A stretch of DNA of 64,000 nucleotides from Usnea hakonensis. Taxonomy: Eukaryota; Ascomycota; Lecanoromycetes; Lecanorales; Parmeliaceae. The stretch's first letter is position 1. Each line of letters starts with the position of its first letter. Under the pieces are notes generated by a model that made no database searches, had not been told where the DNA came from, and saw only the letters and a program-made list of their open reading frames with translations. Positions 22,155 through 36,000 of this stretch are shown in pieces. Both the position numbers and the translations under genes were made by a program. The stretch spans positions 124,001 to 188,000 of the forward strand of contig BLJB01000007.1 in assembly GCA_013423325.1 (NCBI GenBank), given 5' to 3'.

Positions 22155-25100
22155 GACTTGTTCTCAACCATATGTACTCCGATCCGCCAGAATCCGCTCT
22201 ATAATGAAGGTTTCATTCTCTCATACTATTTTCTCAGTTTTGCTTTTTCCCTGGGGCATTGCAACCACTATCCCATGGACTGGTGGGGTTCAATATTCAG
22301 GGGTAAGCGACCGAACACCAAAAAACAGTCCCTTTTTCCAAGTCGCTACACTTCAACAACAACCACCTTTTTAGAAAAGTACTCAATACAAAAGTCATTC
22401 TATTTAGGAAGATCTACAGCTTTGTAACCAAAAAAAATTTCAAAAAAAAATGTTTGAAAAAAATTCAATGCACTGTAAAAAGAATTTTTGGTGCGCTGCC
22501 AAGCTTTATTGAACCCCACTTACCAGTCCATGGATACACAAACCGCAATGACGACAGATGTATTCTTCGCCGAGTTTCCCGATATTTTCACTCATACCGA
22601 CAGCCACGGGATCAATAGTTGTCACGAACATACCATTGCAAACCGTATCGAAGACGACTGACAGCGCTACCGACCCTTTTGTTCCAGATGGTTTGGGTTC
22701 GGTCTTCAACATGGGGCCTTGGATACCGTCGCGTCCAACGAACCCTACATACTCGCAGGCGTTGTGACTGCATCTTCTCCGGATTCCACCGGGAGCAACC
22801 TTGGAAGTACGATGTTGACCAAAGTCTCCTTCGTTGAACCTCCGGTGAAGGGACTGTAAACACCACAGTATCGACTTTTATGCAGCCGGGTACTCCCACT
22901 ATGACAGCGGAAATCTCAAGCTCAATCACGATCCAGTCAATCACTCCCGCTGCGACATTGAAAGCTTGCGCCGTAAGCACCTCCGAAGCACGTTCCGGCG
23001 GAGATAGGTTGACTTGGGGCACGTGTCTTCTCCTACCTTGGATTGGAATGGTACTCTCCAGGTGAAACATGTCAAGCTTCCGAAGGGAAGGCTTCACTGG
23101 GGTGGTTGAAGGACTACCATGGTGCGATGGAATGCCGCGACGCCAGGATGGATATTAGCGATTGAGCTTATTTAGAGTAGAACATGCGTTTATCCTGCTT
23201 CGAAAAACATTGAGGCTGAAACGTTCGTCTGAGATGACTTCCAAGGAGTGAGATCTTCGAGGAACAAAGTAAGTCTACTTCAATTTCCCAATGGATTGCG
23301 CAAGTTCCATGGTATTGGCTTCTTATATTTCTCACAATAATAGTGGCTTTATAGCAGACAACCATATTAAAGCAGTTTGGTGTACCTTCCGCCAGCATTT
23401 CAAGATACCTTACCATATTGGATGGACCTTGATTCTTCTCCGACGGTGTTTTTAAGACTGTACCCCACACAGTAGAGCTCTTACCGAATCTCTGCCCTAT
23501 GACGACAGATGTTCGTGTTACACTTACCCTCAAAGCATTCTGAAAACACACCGAGCAGGTAAGGTTATGGTTTCTACTGTTCTACCAGCGGTTGTTCTCT
23601 AAGGTGTACTCTATGACACCATAATCTACTAGAGTCTGGATTGGTAAAGTAGCTTAAAAAACAGTAAGTGATCTATGTCGATGATTTCTGGATCAGCTTT
23701 AACGCAAGAGTTCTCCTAGATGTGACACCTTGCTTCGAAAAGAATGGGCCAAGTTAAGCCGGCTTTGCTTTCCAGATATAAGATTACGAGATGCCACACC
23801 TTTTCCTCGGATTTGGTCTTCTCGTCTATGGAAACCTCACGACTGATTCACTTTCCCAAGATACAGTGCTTCTCCTTCTACAATGAGATCACGAATAGCA
23901 AGCGTTGTCGTCTACAGTCCAGCGACCATACCTACCTCCGGCTATCTCATCAATTTGATAACCAGACTTTCGAATTTCTCCTCATTCTTTTGGAAGTGCA
24001 AATATAGCAACGCCAATGGTCTGGACAGAGACGGACCGGACCCCAAGGCGAATGTAGCTATTCCGTGGAGCTTCCTTTATTGAGTGCCGAACTGTGGACC
24101 TCTACCTCACTGTGGCGAATTTTGCGCCTCATGACAGCCCAATTGATGGCCATACCCATATTGTTCACCCTTACTATCACAGTATAGATTTGGAATGGGC
24201 TAAAATAGGGCCGACAGACCTGCGATGGGTGTGCCACGATATTCCCTCTAAGGGGAACCTGAACCGAAGTATTACTTGGGTAATTATAAATGATTTGCTA
24301 GTAGGCAGGAAGAGGGTAAGTGAGGGTAAGTTGGTGTCTTTGTTTTTGCTCCCAATACAAAATAAGCAGATTTGATGTCACACAACACTACAATTCGAGC
24401 TATGGTCTTTCTTCTCATGTACTCCATACGCTGGTCCACGTTCAATTTGGTTTCTCTCCCAAGACGACTCAGAACTTTTGAAGCATCTGAAGTGCGCAAA
24501 ATGGCACCAAACGCCAAGACACAATCAATGTGCCAGCTTCATTATTGGCTTTACTATTGAACAAAAGTCGCACCTTCAGATCCAATGATGATGACTTTAG
24601 GAGTGTGCACGTGGGCCATCTATTCTCCGCTACTGCAGCCCGCAGCCATCAAAAGAATAGAAAACAAATAATCAAAAAACAAAAGAATTAGCTGCTTTTT
24701 TAACAAGAGGCTAAGAAATGTGGCTTGGTGTCCTGGACCTCTTCAAGTTACTGCAAGGTACCGATGCCAAAATTGGCAACCCTACATCATCCTTTCCGCT
24801 GCACGATTGGCTGATAATGACATCTTGGCGATCACGTATGTCAATCGCAGATCATTTAGAGCAACCAAGGGGAGCTTCAAACCCTAGAACGTGAAAAGTC
24901 CAGAACCACCACTTTTCAACTACCACCTTTCAACCACCACTCTTTAACCTTCATAGACGACCATCAAGCCTACAAGTGTCTGATCATCATCTATACAGTC
25001 TTCTTTGCAATCTAGACGGGAAAATGATGCCGAATATGAAGCTAACAGAACGAAAAGGGTGTGAAGCGACTTTACGTGATCTTGCGTATACGATCACGTC

Positions 25101-25229
25101 GCTGCCAGCGTCTCAACGCCTTAAGAAGTCCTCGCCCTCCATCATTACCCTTGTCTCCTCTTCGTCCGTTCTCTTAATCTCAAGACTACACTCGTTTACG
25201 CCACTCCTGATTTACATCAAAGATCGAAA
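22155..25229. other. 3 kb region without a recognisable gene
   Basis: 22426-22475 is an A/T homopolymer patch. Between 22506 and 23097 overlapping frames are open on both strands (up to 161 codons on the minus strand), with mildly protein-like composition, but none matches anything I know and no splice model unites them. From 23100 to 24950 there is nothing recognisable. 24950-25229 is the upstream region of the wall-protein gene. Confidence 0.4.
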
Positions 25230-28152
25230 ATGCGTTTTTCCATTCTCGCTGCGTTCGTCGCCTGTGCTGCCACTGTGTCTGCCGCCAATAGCACTACAAT
25301 CGGAACCACTTCGTCTCCTGTAATCCTGGGCACCACTACAGTCACCCAGATTGTCAGCACGTTGACCACATATTGCTCAACGTCGACAACTCTGTCTGTC
25401 AATGGCAAGGTCATCACTGTCACGGCTGTAAGCTACGCCAATTTTTGTTGAAATGACCGGTCTATTTGCGGGCACATTGGCTGACAAGTCTTCTCTGCAG
25501 CCCGGAACTTTGACAATCACCGAGTACGTATCATTCTCACATCATACTCTTTGACTGCCTTACCCTCGGACTATCGGTCAACACTCCATGAGACCTTCTA
25601 GATAGGGAATACTGACTCTAGACTTGAACTCCAGCTGCCCATGCACCGTTATGTCAGCAGTCACTACCTCCGTCCCAGTCATCAGCTCCTCGACCAGACC
25701 CGCAAATACTACCCTTACCGTTTCCACGACCCTGTCTTCGATCCCAGTCGTTAGCTCCTCGACCAGACCCGCAAACACCACCCTTACCGTAACCAGATTA
25801 TCATCCACGACCCTGTCTTCGATCCCAGTCGTTAGCTCCTCGACCAGACCCGCAAACACCACCCTTACCGTAACCAGATTATCATCCACGACCATATCTT
25901 CGATCCCAGTCGTTAGCTCCTCGACTAGACCCGCAAACACCACCCTTACCGTGACTAGATTATCATCCACGACCCTGTCTTCGATCCCAGTCGTTAGCTC
26001 CTCGACTAGACCCGCAAATACTACCCTTACCGTTCCTACGACTAGATTATCATCCACGACCCTATCTTCGATCCCAGTCGTTAGCTCCTCGACCAGACCC
26101 GCAAACATTACCCTCACCATTTCCACGACCAGACCCGCAAACACTACCCTCGCCGCTTCCACGACCAGGTTATCATCCTCGACCAGACCCGCAAACATTA
26201 CCCTCACCGTTTCCACGACCAGACCCGCAAACACTACCCTCGCCACTTCCACGACCAGGTTGTCATCCTCGACCAGACCCGCAAATACCACCCTCGCCGC
26301 TTCCACGACCAGGTTGTCATCCTCGACTAGACCCGCAAACACCACCCTCGCCGCTTCCACGACCAGGTTGTCATCCACGACCCTATCTTCGATCCTAGTC
26401 ATCGTCTCCTCCACCAAAGTAGCTTCCTCGGTGGTCCCTATCCTCTCCACGACTAGGTTGTCATCTATAACTAGGTTATCATCTACGACCCTATCTTCGA
26501 TCCCAGTTATCGTCTCCTCCACCAAAGTAGCTTCCTCGGTCCCCATCGTGGTCCCCATCCTCTCCACAATCAGGTTGTCATCCACAACTAGGTTATCATC
26601 CACGACCCTATCTTCGATCCCAGTTATTGTCTCCTCCACCAAAGTAGCTTCCTCGGTCCCGGTCGTCAGCTCCTCGACTAGACCTGTAAACACTACCCTG
26701 GCCGTTTCTACGACCAGGTTATTATCCACGACCCTATCTTCGATCCCAGTCATTGTCTCCTCCACCAAAGTAGCTTCCTCGGTCCCGGTCATCAGCTCCT
26801 CAACCAGACCCGCAAATACTACCCTAGCCGTTTCTACGACCAGGTTATTATCCACGACCCTATCTTCGATCCCAGTCATCGTCTCCTCTACTAAAGTAGC
26901 TTCCTCGGTCCCCGTCATGGTCCCTATCCTCTCTACCACCACAAAGTTCTCTTCTATAACTCTATCTTCGATCCCAGTCGTCTCCTCTACCAAAGTAGCT
27001 TCCTCGGTCCCCATCGTCAGCTCCTCGACTAGACCCGCAAATACTACCCTCGCCATTTCCACGACCAGGTTATTATCCACGACCCTGTCTTCGATCCCAG
27101 TTATCGTCTCCTCCACTAAAGTAGCTTCCTCGGTCCCCGTCGTGGTCCCTATCCTCTCTACCACTATAAAGTTCTCTTCTACAACCCTGTCTTCGATCCT
27201 AGTCGTCTCCTCCACCAAAGTAGCTTCCTCGGTCCCCGTCGTGGTCCCTATCCTCTCCACCACCACAAAGTTCTCTTCTACAACCCTGTCTTCGATCCCA
27301 GTCGTCTCCTCCACCAAAGTAGCTTCCTCGGTCCCCGTCGTGGTCCCTATCCTCTCCACCACCACAAAGTTCTCTTCTACAACCCTATCTTCGATCCCAG
27401 TCGTCTCCTCCACCAAAGTAGCTTCCTCGGTCCCCGTCGTGGTCCCTATCCTCTCCACCACAAAGTTCTCTTCTACAACCCTGTCTTCGATCCCAGTCGT
27501 CGTCTCCTCCACTAAAGTAGCTTCCTCGGTCCCCGTCGTGGTCCCTATCCTCTCAACTACAAGGCTCTCTTCCACGACTCTTTCTTCGATCCCAGTAATC
27601 GTTTCCTCAACAAAGGTCGCTTCATCCGTCCCCGTCGTCGTCCCCATCCTCTCCACTACAAAGCTCTCTTCCACGACCCTATCTTCGATCCCAGTAATCG
27701 TTTCCTCGACTAAGGTCGCTTCATCGGTCCCCGTCGTCGTCCCTATCCTTTCCACAACCAAGCTAAGTTCCTCGGTTGCGTCTTCAGTCCCAGTCATCGT
27801 GTCCTCGACCAAGGTTACTTCCTCGATCCCAGTAATCGTTTCCTCAACCAAGGTCGCTTCATCAGTTCCCGTCGTCCCCGTCCTTTCCACAACCAAGCTT
27901 AGTTCCTCGGTTGCATCTTCAGTCCCAGTCATCGTGTCCTCGACCAAGGTTGCTTCCTCGGTCCCGGTCTTCGTGCCAATCCCCGCGAACAGCACCACCG
28001 TACGCGCTAGTACGGCGGCTTCAGTCGGCACCACCTCTCGAGCTACATCGGCGACGGCGACGCCGTCGACTTTCAAAGGTGCCGCCAGCAAAGCGGATGC
28101 TTGCAACATTAGCCTTATCGCTCTGCTCGGTCTTGCTATTTGCCTGTTGTAG
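25230..28152 (+). CDS. Repetitive Ser/Thr-rich GPI-anchored cell-wall protein, 3 exons, 912 aa
   Basis: Model join(25230..25427, 25501..25523, 25635..28152). Residues 1-18 are a signal peptide (MRFSILAAFVACAATVSA). Exon joins give PGTLTITDCPCTVMSAV, the TLTITDCPCT motif I know from fungal GPI wall proteins. The rest is Ser/Thr/Val repeats of two kinds: about fourteen copies of SSTRPANTTLTV-like units (mainly first half) and about fifteen of VSSTKVASSVPV-VPILST-like units (second half), several mixed. The C terminus (SKADACNISLIALLGLAICL) is a hydrophobic GPI-attachment tail with Ser/Ala/Asp omega-site candidates about 22 residues from the end. The likely role is a heavily O-mannosylated wall or adhesion protein. 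High repeat identity suggests copy number varies between strains. An unbroken 882-codon frame also exists on the opposite strand; I treat it as an effect of codon periodicity. Confidence 0.88.
25660..27960. repeat. Coding tandem repeats of two families inside the wall-protein gene
   Basis: The DNA unit CTCGACCAGACCCGCAAACA with CC(A/C)ACGACCCTGTCTTCGATCCC recurs in the first half. GTCTCCTCCACCAAAGTAGC followed by TTCCTCGGTCCC recurs through 26400-27780. Successive copies differ mostly at third codon positions, indicating recent duplication or gene conversion. Confidence 0.85.
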
Positions 28153-28599
28153 ATGAGGTCGTGGGTGAAGAGTTGCATAGCTTTACGGCATATGCCTGGG
28201 AGGGTTGTGTCTGCTGGTCTGCGCATGGGTGGGAGTCGTGCCGACTTTTATTGTTTCGATAATTGGATCAGACGCATCCTGTCGCGATGCTTTTAATCAT
28301 TTCTTACACATTGACATGAACATTAGAACATTTATTGTCTAATTAGAGCTTTGAAAGAAAGCGCTTCACAATGTATATCAACCAGACTGACCACCGTTAT
28401 CACCACCTGCATTCCCACGTTTCCTATCCTCCGACGTCAATGCTCTCTATGAAATATCATGGCTTCGCCACTGAAAAGACACCGCGGCTTCTAATTCATA
28501 CTGTAAGAAGAAGGTCTTTTTTTTCAATATCTCGCTGTCTTAAGGAAATTCCCATAACTGGATAGTTCTTGTTGTAGAGTACAAGAGATTTGATTTTCA
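28153..28599. other. 3' flank of wall-protein gene up to the AT-rich block
   Basis: This stretch of normal composition follows the wall-protein stop and ends where CA/TG-depleted sequence begins at about 28600. No gene is recognised. Confidence 0.6.
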
Positions 28600-28880
28600 G
28601 CCTTCGGCCTAGTATTAACTCATAATTAAATTAGATTCAGAAAATCTCGGCGAAGAAAATAGCCGTACGGTTAGTACGTATAGCCTAAAATTTCCACTTT
28701 TAAAAACTAACTTCTACTTTAGTTTCTATAACTATCTATAAACTAATTAATACTTATCTACTAATTAATTACTATAATATTAATTATTATAACTCGTACG
28801 CTAATTAAGATTAAGGAAAATTAGAATTTATATATAACTAAAGTAGAAAATTAGAAGGTAATTAAGCGTATCTTTTACTT

Positions 28881-30000
28881 ATTAAAATATTACTAATAAA
28901 TTACTTAGTTAGTAGACTATACTATAATACCCGCGTACGCTACTATATTAGTAATACCTAGTACTAATATAATCTTATTTACTACTAAGAAATATACCCG
29001 GCCTTTCTATTCTAGTTATTATATAATTAACGCGCTATTAGTATAAAGTCGGGGAATAGTATAAGATCGTACGAATAAGTACGAGCGTTACAAAAAGATC
29101 TTAGGTAATTTCGTATACTATACGCATCTACCTAGGATCCTCTCTAGGGGGTATAGATTATATATTACTACCGAGCGTTAGATAGAGTATATAGTCCGGG
29201 ATATAGATAAGGAAAAGGGTAGAGAGGGTGGAGAGGAGAGAAAGAAAGAGGTAGAAGAGGAAGAAGAAGATAGCGAAGAGTCGAGCGAGGGGATATTAGT
29301 AGAGGGAGAAGCGAAAGAAGAAGATAAAGAAAAAGACTATAATAGAGATAGTATCTCTAATTATAATCTATAATTAGTCTTCGTACGATAGGGGAAAGAT
29401 ATTAGTTTAGAAAAATTTAATTTTTTCTACTTTAGATTTTAATTACTTATTAAAATATTACTAATAAATTACTTAGCTAGTAGACTTTACTATTCTACTA
29501 GCGTACGTAACCTTACTAGTAATATCTAGTTCTAATATATACTTATTTATTACTAAGTAGTACCCGTATCCTTTCTATCTAAATTATTATATAGTTATCG
29601 CGCTATTAGTATAAAGTCGGAGGACGATCTAAGATTATAAAAAAAAAATATAAACGTTAGAAAAAGATACTAGAAAATTTTATATATTATATCTATCTCC
29701 CTAGTATCTTCTTTAGGGGGTATAGATTATATATTACTATCGAGCGTTAAACTAAGTATATAGTACGCGATAAAGATAAAGAAGATAGTAAAGAGGAGGG
29801 AGAAGAGGGGAAGAAAGAAAAAGAAGAGAGAAGCGAGAGGCTAAGCGAGAGAGCGGAGAAGAATAGAGAGAAGTTCGAAAAAAAGATAAAGAGAAATATA
29901 ATAGAGATAATATCTCTAATTATAATCTATAGTTAGTCTTCGTATAATAGAGGAATAATATTAGTTTAGAAAAATTTAATTTTTTTCTATCTTAGATTTT
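28881..30000. repeat. Diverged tandem duplication of about 568 bp within the AT-rich block
   Basis: ATTAAAATATTACTAATAAA at 28881 recurs at 29449, followed in both copies by GCGCTATTAGTATAAAGTCG, a GGGGGTATAGATTATATATT segment, a purine-rich stretch (GAAGAAGA...) and AATTATAATCTATA(A/G)TTAGTC. The copies diverge by many point differences and small indels. A weaker third copy of the last part (from the purine-rich stretch) is visible at about 30420-30660. Confidence 0.75.
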
Positions 30001-33000
30001 AATTAGATCTACTACTAATAAATAGTTCTTCTTAAAAAAAATATATAATTATTTTAATATTTAAATAAATATTAATAATATTTAAAAAAAGATATCTAAA
30101 TATTTATTTTTAAAAAATTAAAGAAGCTATTTTTATTATAATATATTAAGATTTTTTATTTAATTAATAAATTTTAATTTTTATAGCTACTATAGCGTAT
30201 ATATAAATATTAATACTATTTAAAATAAACGTTTTTATATTTATTATTAAAAAGTTTAAATATTCTTTTTATCTTATTTAAAATAATATATTAATAATAT
30301 AAATACTATTTATAAAAATAATTTAAAAAACTTTATATATTATATTAAAATCGCGAGTTGTTTTTAAATAATTATAGCTTCTATATTAATATAGCTAGAG
30401 AAATTCGATATTTAATATTAATTTAAATAAAGAAAAGGATAGAAAAAGGGAGAAAGAGAAAAAACAAAAAAAAAAAAAGAAGAGAAAAAAAAAAGGGGAA
30501 AAGAAAAAAGAGTAAAAAAATAAGTAAGAGATAAAGAGTAGAGAAAGAATTGAAGAATAGAATAAAAAAGAATTCGATAGAGATAATAATTCTAATTATA
30601 TCTATAATTAATTTTTATACGATCGCGAGTCGATATTAAATTAATAGAATTTAATTTTTAATCCTTTAATTTTTAATTCTCTCTATAACTAATAAATTAT
30701 TTTATATATTAAATATATAATTACTCTAGCGTTTATATAAATATAAATAATGTTAAAAAAGTAATAAAGCCCGATTAATTAACTTATTAATATTTATTAA
30801 TATTAAAAGTTCTAGATACGTTTATCCGTTTTCTTTATTTTAAGCTTAGCGTATAGTAAGGAGATCCGTCTTAGGTACGAAATTCTACTAACTTTTACTT
30901 ATATTAGTAAATTTACTAACGTTTTAAGCCCCTAAGACTTTAATCTTTATACCTATCTTATAGTATATAATAGTTATAATACTCTATAATATAAACCCCT
31001 TTAAGGGCCTATATCGTCTTATTAATATTATATTAGTAAACGTCGAAGCCGAAGTAGTATATTAGCCTTCGAAATAATATACGTATAGTAGTAAATACTC
31101 TTTATCTTTCCTTTCCTTATATAAACTATATACTAATTAATACTAGTACCTACGCGTCCTAGGCAAAATCGAGATTTAATATATACTAAGAACAATAGTT
31201 AGTTCACGGGTATATAAAACTATATTTTAATATCGCTATAGGACCCCCTTCTATCTTACTAGAACTCGCGCGTATAGTTAGGGGCGGAGATATAATAGAA
31301 AAAAAAATAGATCCTTAATTAACTAGATATAGAGGGGTTAGACCCGTAGGTAGATTCTCTTATACAGGAGTAACTAATACTACTATAATACTTCGTAATA
31401 TAGATTAAAGTTCTTACGCTTAAAGAATAGTAGCCGTACTAGTAGTTATAAGTACGATATCTAGATAGTAGTTTAAATAGCGTTACCTCTCCGCGTAGTT
31501 AATATCTAGAGAAAGGCGGATACTTAAAACTCTAGTAGAAAGCTATTATTAAACTCGTCGATAAAGAATTTAGCCGGAGCGGAAAACTACTTCCGAAGTA
31601 TAAAGTTATCTTTAAATATAGGAATAGCAAGTTCTCGCTAGATAGCGTTTAGGCGAAGTATTAGATCTATAAAGAAGACGTACGGTACGTCGAGTATAAA
31701 GCTCGGGATATAATATATAGAGTAGTAGAAAAGGACGCTTTCTATACTCGAGAGTAATATATAGGATACCTTAGCTATAAAAGCGCGTATAGTCTTAATC
31801 TAGAATCTAAAGAGTTAAATAGTAGAAGATAGATTATAAATCTTAGTACTCGTTATTATCTATATTTTTAATATTTAAGTATTTACTTTTTAGAGGTTAA
31901 CCTTCTAATTTAACGCGCGCGTAATAGTAGTATAATAATAATAGATAGATAAGATTTAATATTTATTAATATCTATAAGTTAAATATTTTAAGATCTATT
32001 ATTAATAACTACCTTTTCTAACTAATATATGTAGTAAGAGGATACCTAGAGATTATCGCTTTCGCCTATTAAGGGTCTTATAGATCTTTTAAGCCTTAAT
32101 CTTATAATAGACGAATATTATTACGCGTATAAAAAATAATAATAATATTATTTAAGGGAACTCTAAAAGATAGTAAACTTTATTTAAATCTTACTTTAAG
32201 AGATAAAGTAGTATCTAAGATCTATTTTTTTTTTTAAAATCGAATAACTTAACTTACTCGTACTTATAAAATATAACGCGTTAAAATACTATTAAATAAA
32301 TTCTTAACGTTTATAATTATTTATATTATTAAAGTATAAGGTAGCGCGCGTACTAATAGAAATAAAAAAAAGTTTCTAATCTAATTAAATTATTTCTATT
32401 AAATCCCTAGCTCGATAATAATAGTAGCTTAGGGTAAACGATATTTAAAATATTTATATATACTTTAACTTCGCCTTTATCTATATCTATTAATATCTAT
32501 ATATTATCTCCTATACGTACTCGCGAGAATATAGTATAGAGCTAGCCGTATATAAAAACGGAATAGCGAAGATTTATAATAACCTTCTCTAGAGTTAGCC
32601 CTTAATAGCTATTAAAAGTAGTAGCGTATACTAGATAGAGAGGGATCTAATATTTATCGATATTATATATTACGCCTAACGGGCGAAACTTAAACGTAAT
32701 TCTTAATAGGTAGTAGGTCTTAGTAGCTAAAGCCCTAACTAAGTTAATAATAATATAGTACGTATATAACGCTATAATAATAACGCGCGTATTCTTTACT
32801 AGCCCTTTATTAATAGCTAGGTTCCTTATAATACTATAGACGGCGCTAACCTTTAGGGATAGTTTATACGGTAATACGCCTAGTTTCTTTAGAGTCGCTA
32901 GGAGATCCTCTACCCTAATTATCTAGTTCGCTAAATTATCTTCTTCGTCTTATATTACCTCGTTCAAGCTAAAATATACTTCTAATGCCGTTTTAGTACC

Positions 33001-36000
33001 GCGCGACTCTCTAAAAAGAAGAAGAAGGGAAGAGTAGAGAAAGGAAAGGAAATACTTACTTAATTAACTAGATAAATAATCTAATATATTAGTATTAAAC
33101 GTATCGACGTTAATATTTAGAACTATAAGATATATATATCTCGCGTACTACTACGCGTCCTTTAGAATATAAGGTAGATATAACTAAATTCGTATAATAT
33201 TAGCGTTTATACTACGCGCTTACCTTATTATATCTACGACTCCGCTCGTATCTAAATCTTTGCCGATTCTATTAATCTAGTTAGTAAAGTCTCTATCTCG
33301 GCCGTTTCGTATCGGGCTATAAAGGCGAAAGATCCGGAACCCTATCTAAAGGTATAACGCGTAGATTAATATATCTAGAATTCTAGCCCTCCTATAACCG
33401 CGGACGATAGGTATAATCTATTAAAAATTATCGAGCGCGAGAAAGAAGACCCTACTAAAAGGATCGGCGCTCCTTTTAAGCTAGCGTAATAATATATCTA
33501 CCGCTTCGACTATAGCTCGGTTCGCTCTTAGGAGCTTATCCTAAATAATAAGTTTTACTACGTAGATTAACTTTACTTACCTTAACCCTAGTCGGATTTA
33601 ATAGCTAAATTTAGTATTATCCTCTATAACTAAAATACCGAAGGTCGAATATACTATACGCCTTTAATTATAGTCAATTACGCTTAGCGCTATTATACTA
33701 GTAATTAAGATAATCTCCCCCTTATCGCGTAATCGCTATATTAGATATTCTATTAAGAAGCTTTTTTTACGCCTAGCCTTACTATTAATAAAGACGGAAG
33801 AATATAATCCTACTAAATTAAAAATCTATACTAAAGCCTTATAGATTAAAGCTTACTCTCGATTAAATATTATCTACTATACGCGGTACGCCTCGTATAT
33901 CTCCGGTAAGTAGGTAGAAAACTAATCTAGCTCGCTTTATACTTCGGATAGAATTATAGCTAGATATAGTAATCTAACTTATTATAAGATAAAGCTATAT
34001 TCGCGTAAGATATTAATTAAGGCGTATAGCGTACGATCTTCTACTACCGCTCGTATTATATATAAGGTAAGATCTTCTAAAAGCGGTTATATAAATTTCT
34101 TCTAGAGCCTTAATAGCCCTATAGTAATATTATAGAGAAGGTTCGTAAAGAGGAACCGTAACTACGTTGATTAAAATAAGGCCGCTATTACTTCCTCTAT
34201 TATATACTCGACTTTATTTTAATCTCGAAATAGATCTAAAGTAATCGCCGCGCTCTAAAAGGAATCGTAACGGCGCCTATTAATTATACGAAGATCGATA
34301 AAGCTATAGGCTATATAATATAGAAGTAAAGCGTAGAGGTAGAATAGGTCCCTTATATATAAAGGGACGAAATATAAGTGGTAAATATATATATTATCTC
34401 GCCTCGTAACTACGTAGCGCTATACTATAGTATTAGCTCTCTAAAGCGGTAGATAAATAATAGCGATACTATTATATAGCTCTCGCGCGTATAGCTAGAT
34501 CGAACGTACTTCGTACTAACTATAGAAATCTAGATACTTTAAATTACTCTACTTATTACGGCTAGGTTAGGAAAGGTAAAGGAGAAGTAATATTACTATT
34601 AATACTTTTAACCTAGTGTACGCTATCTACCCGAGCTATCGGTTTAGTAGGTATAAACTATACGATATTATTATTAACTATTTTATACTAATCTTAAAGG
34701 CGAGGATCCGCTAAACCGCCTCGACTATAGATAGGTAGCGTACGTATAGATAGTTATTAAACTCGTCTATTAATAATATATTTTTTATAATTATAAACTT
34801 TATATAATTAACGCCTTTAAATAGATATTTATAAAGATATAGAAAGGCGTTTGATATAAAATAGATATTAATATAGTAATATAACTCTATTAATCGAGTT
34901 AAAGTAGAATAGTAAGGTACTACCTACTTATTATTAGCGAACTAATAATATAGATATATACGCCTATATTCGTCTATAGTTATCGTCTTCTATAGCGGCT
35001 ATAGGAAGCTATAGTAATACTTCCCTTTCTTATTATATTAGGAATATATTATCTCTAGATAATTACGCGCGTATATATTATAGCGATTAACTAAATCCGC
35101 GAGCCGGGCGTTATAAGCCGGATCTAGTAACTCGATATTTACGAAGTCGTTTAAGTTACTTAAGATTAGCTCCGGCTCGACCTAGAAGTATATATTAGTT
35201 ATCTAACTACCGCTCTATACTCTCGGCCTAGGATATTAAACCTTTAGTAGAATATAGGCGTATAGTAGACCGCGTTTCTAAAATTTAGTTACTCGGACTA
35301 TATATATAATCTTCTATACCTATCGCTTTAGGAAGCGAATAAGATTTAGTAGCTATATATAGAAGACGCGTAATACTAGCTATAAATTATCTAAGGCTCT
35401 TTAACCGGGGAGTAGATATTCTTTAATCTTAGGCTATCGCGGGTTTATAATTATAATAATAAAGAGTAACGATTTTCTATATACTCTAGCTAAAGCGAGC
35501 GCGTCCGCTACCTACTATAATATCTACTATCGTAACCCTAGAAACGACGTAGGGATTAAGAACTTTAAGGTAAACTCGTCCTCTAGCTATCTATTTATAA
35601 AGGCGTTACCTCGGCTACTATATATATTATTATTCTAGAGACCGATCTAAGTCCGTTACTAATCTTACTATCTATAGCGTAGATAGCGTAATCTCTACTC
35701 CTCTATATACGAGAACATATTAATGATCTATTTATATATTAGGGGATCTATTGCCGTAAAACGTAGTTCCTATACTAACTATACGCGAGCCTAATTAATT
35801 ACGCTTAGGCTATAATCGTTCTCGCGTAACTATCTAGTATCGCCATATAGAAAGAGTAGCGGGTATTATAATAATTCGTATATTAGTAATATAATATTAA
35901 TAAAGTCCGTTATCGGTTCCCTATTAATTCTAGTAATAATAATTCGCTACTCCTATATATCGACTAGATTATAGGCGCTAATAATCGCCGCTACTTCGCT

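Noticed and set aside
22506..23097. Overlapping open frames on both strands as a gene
   Set aside because: Protein-like composition in places, but no recognisable motif and no splice model joining them.
25578..28226. Antisense 882-codon frame as a gene
   Set aside because: It lies exactly opposite the repeats of a gene with signal peptide, introns and GPI tail. It has no signal of its own and consists only of the complement of those repeats. Kept only as a finding.
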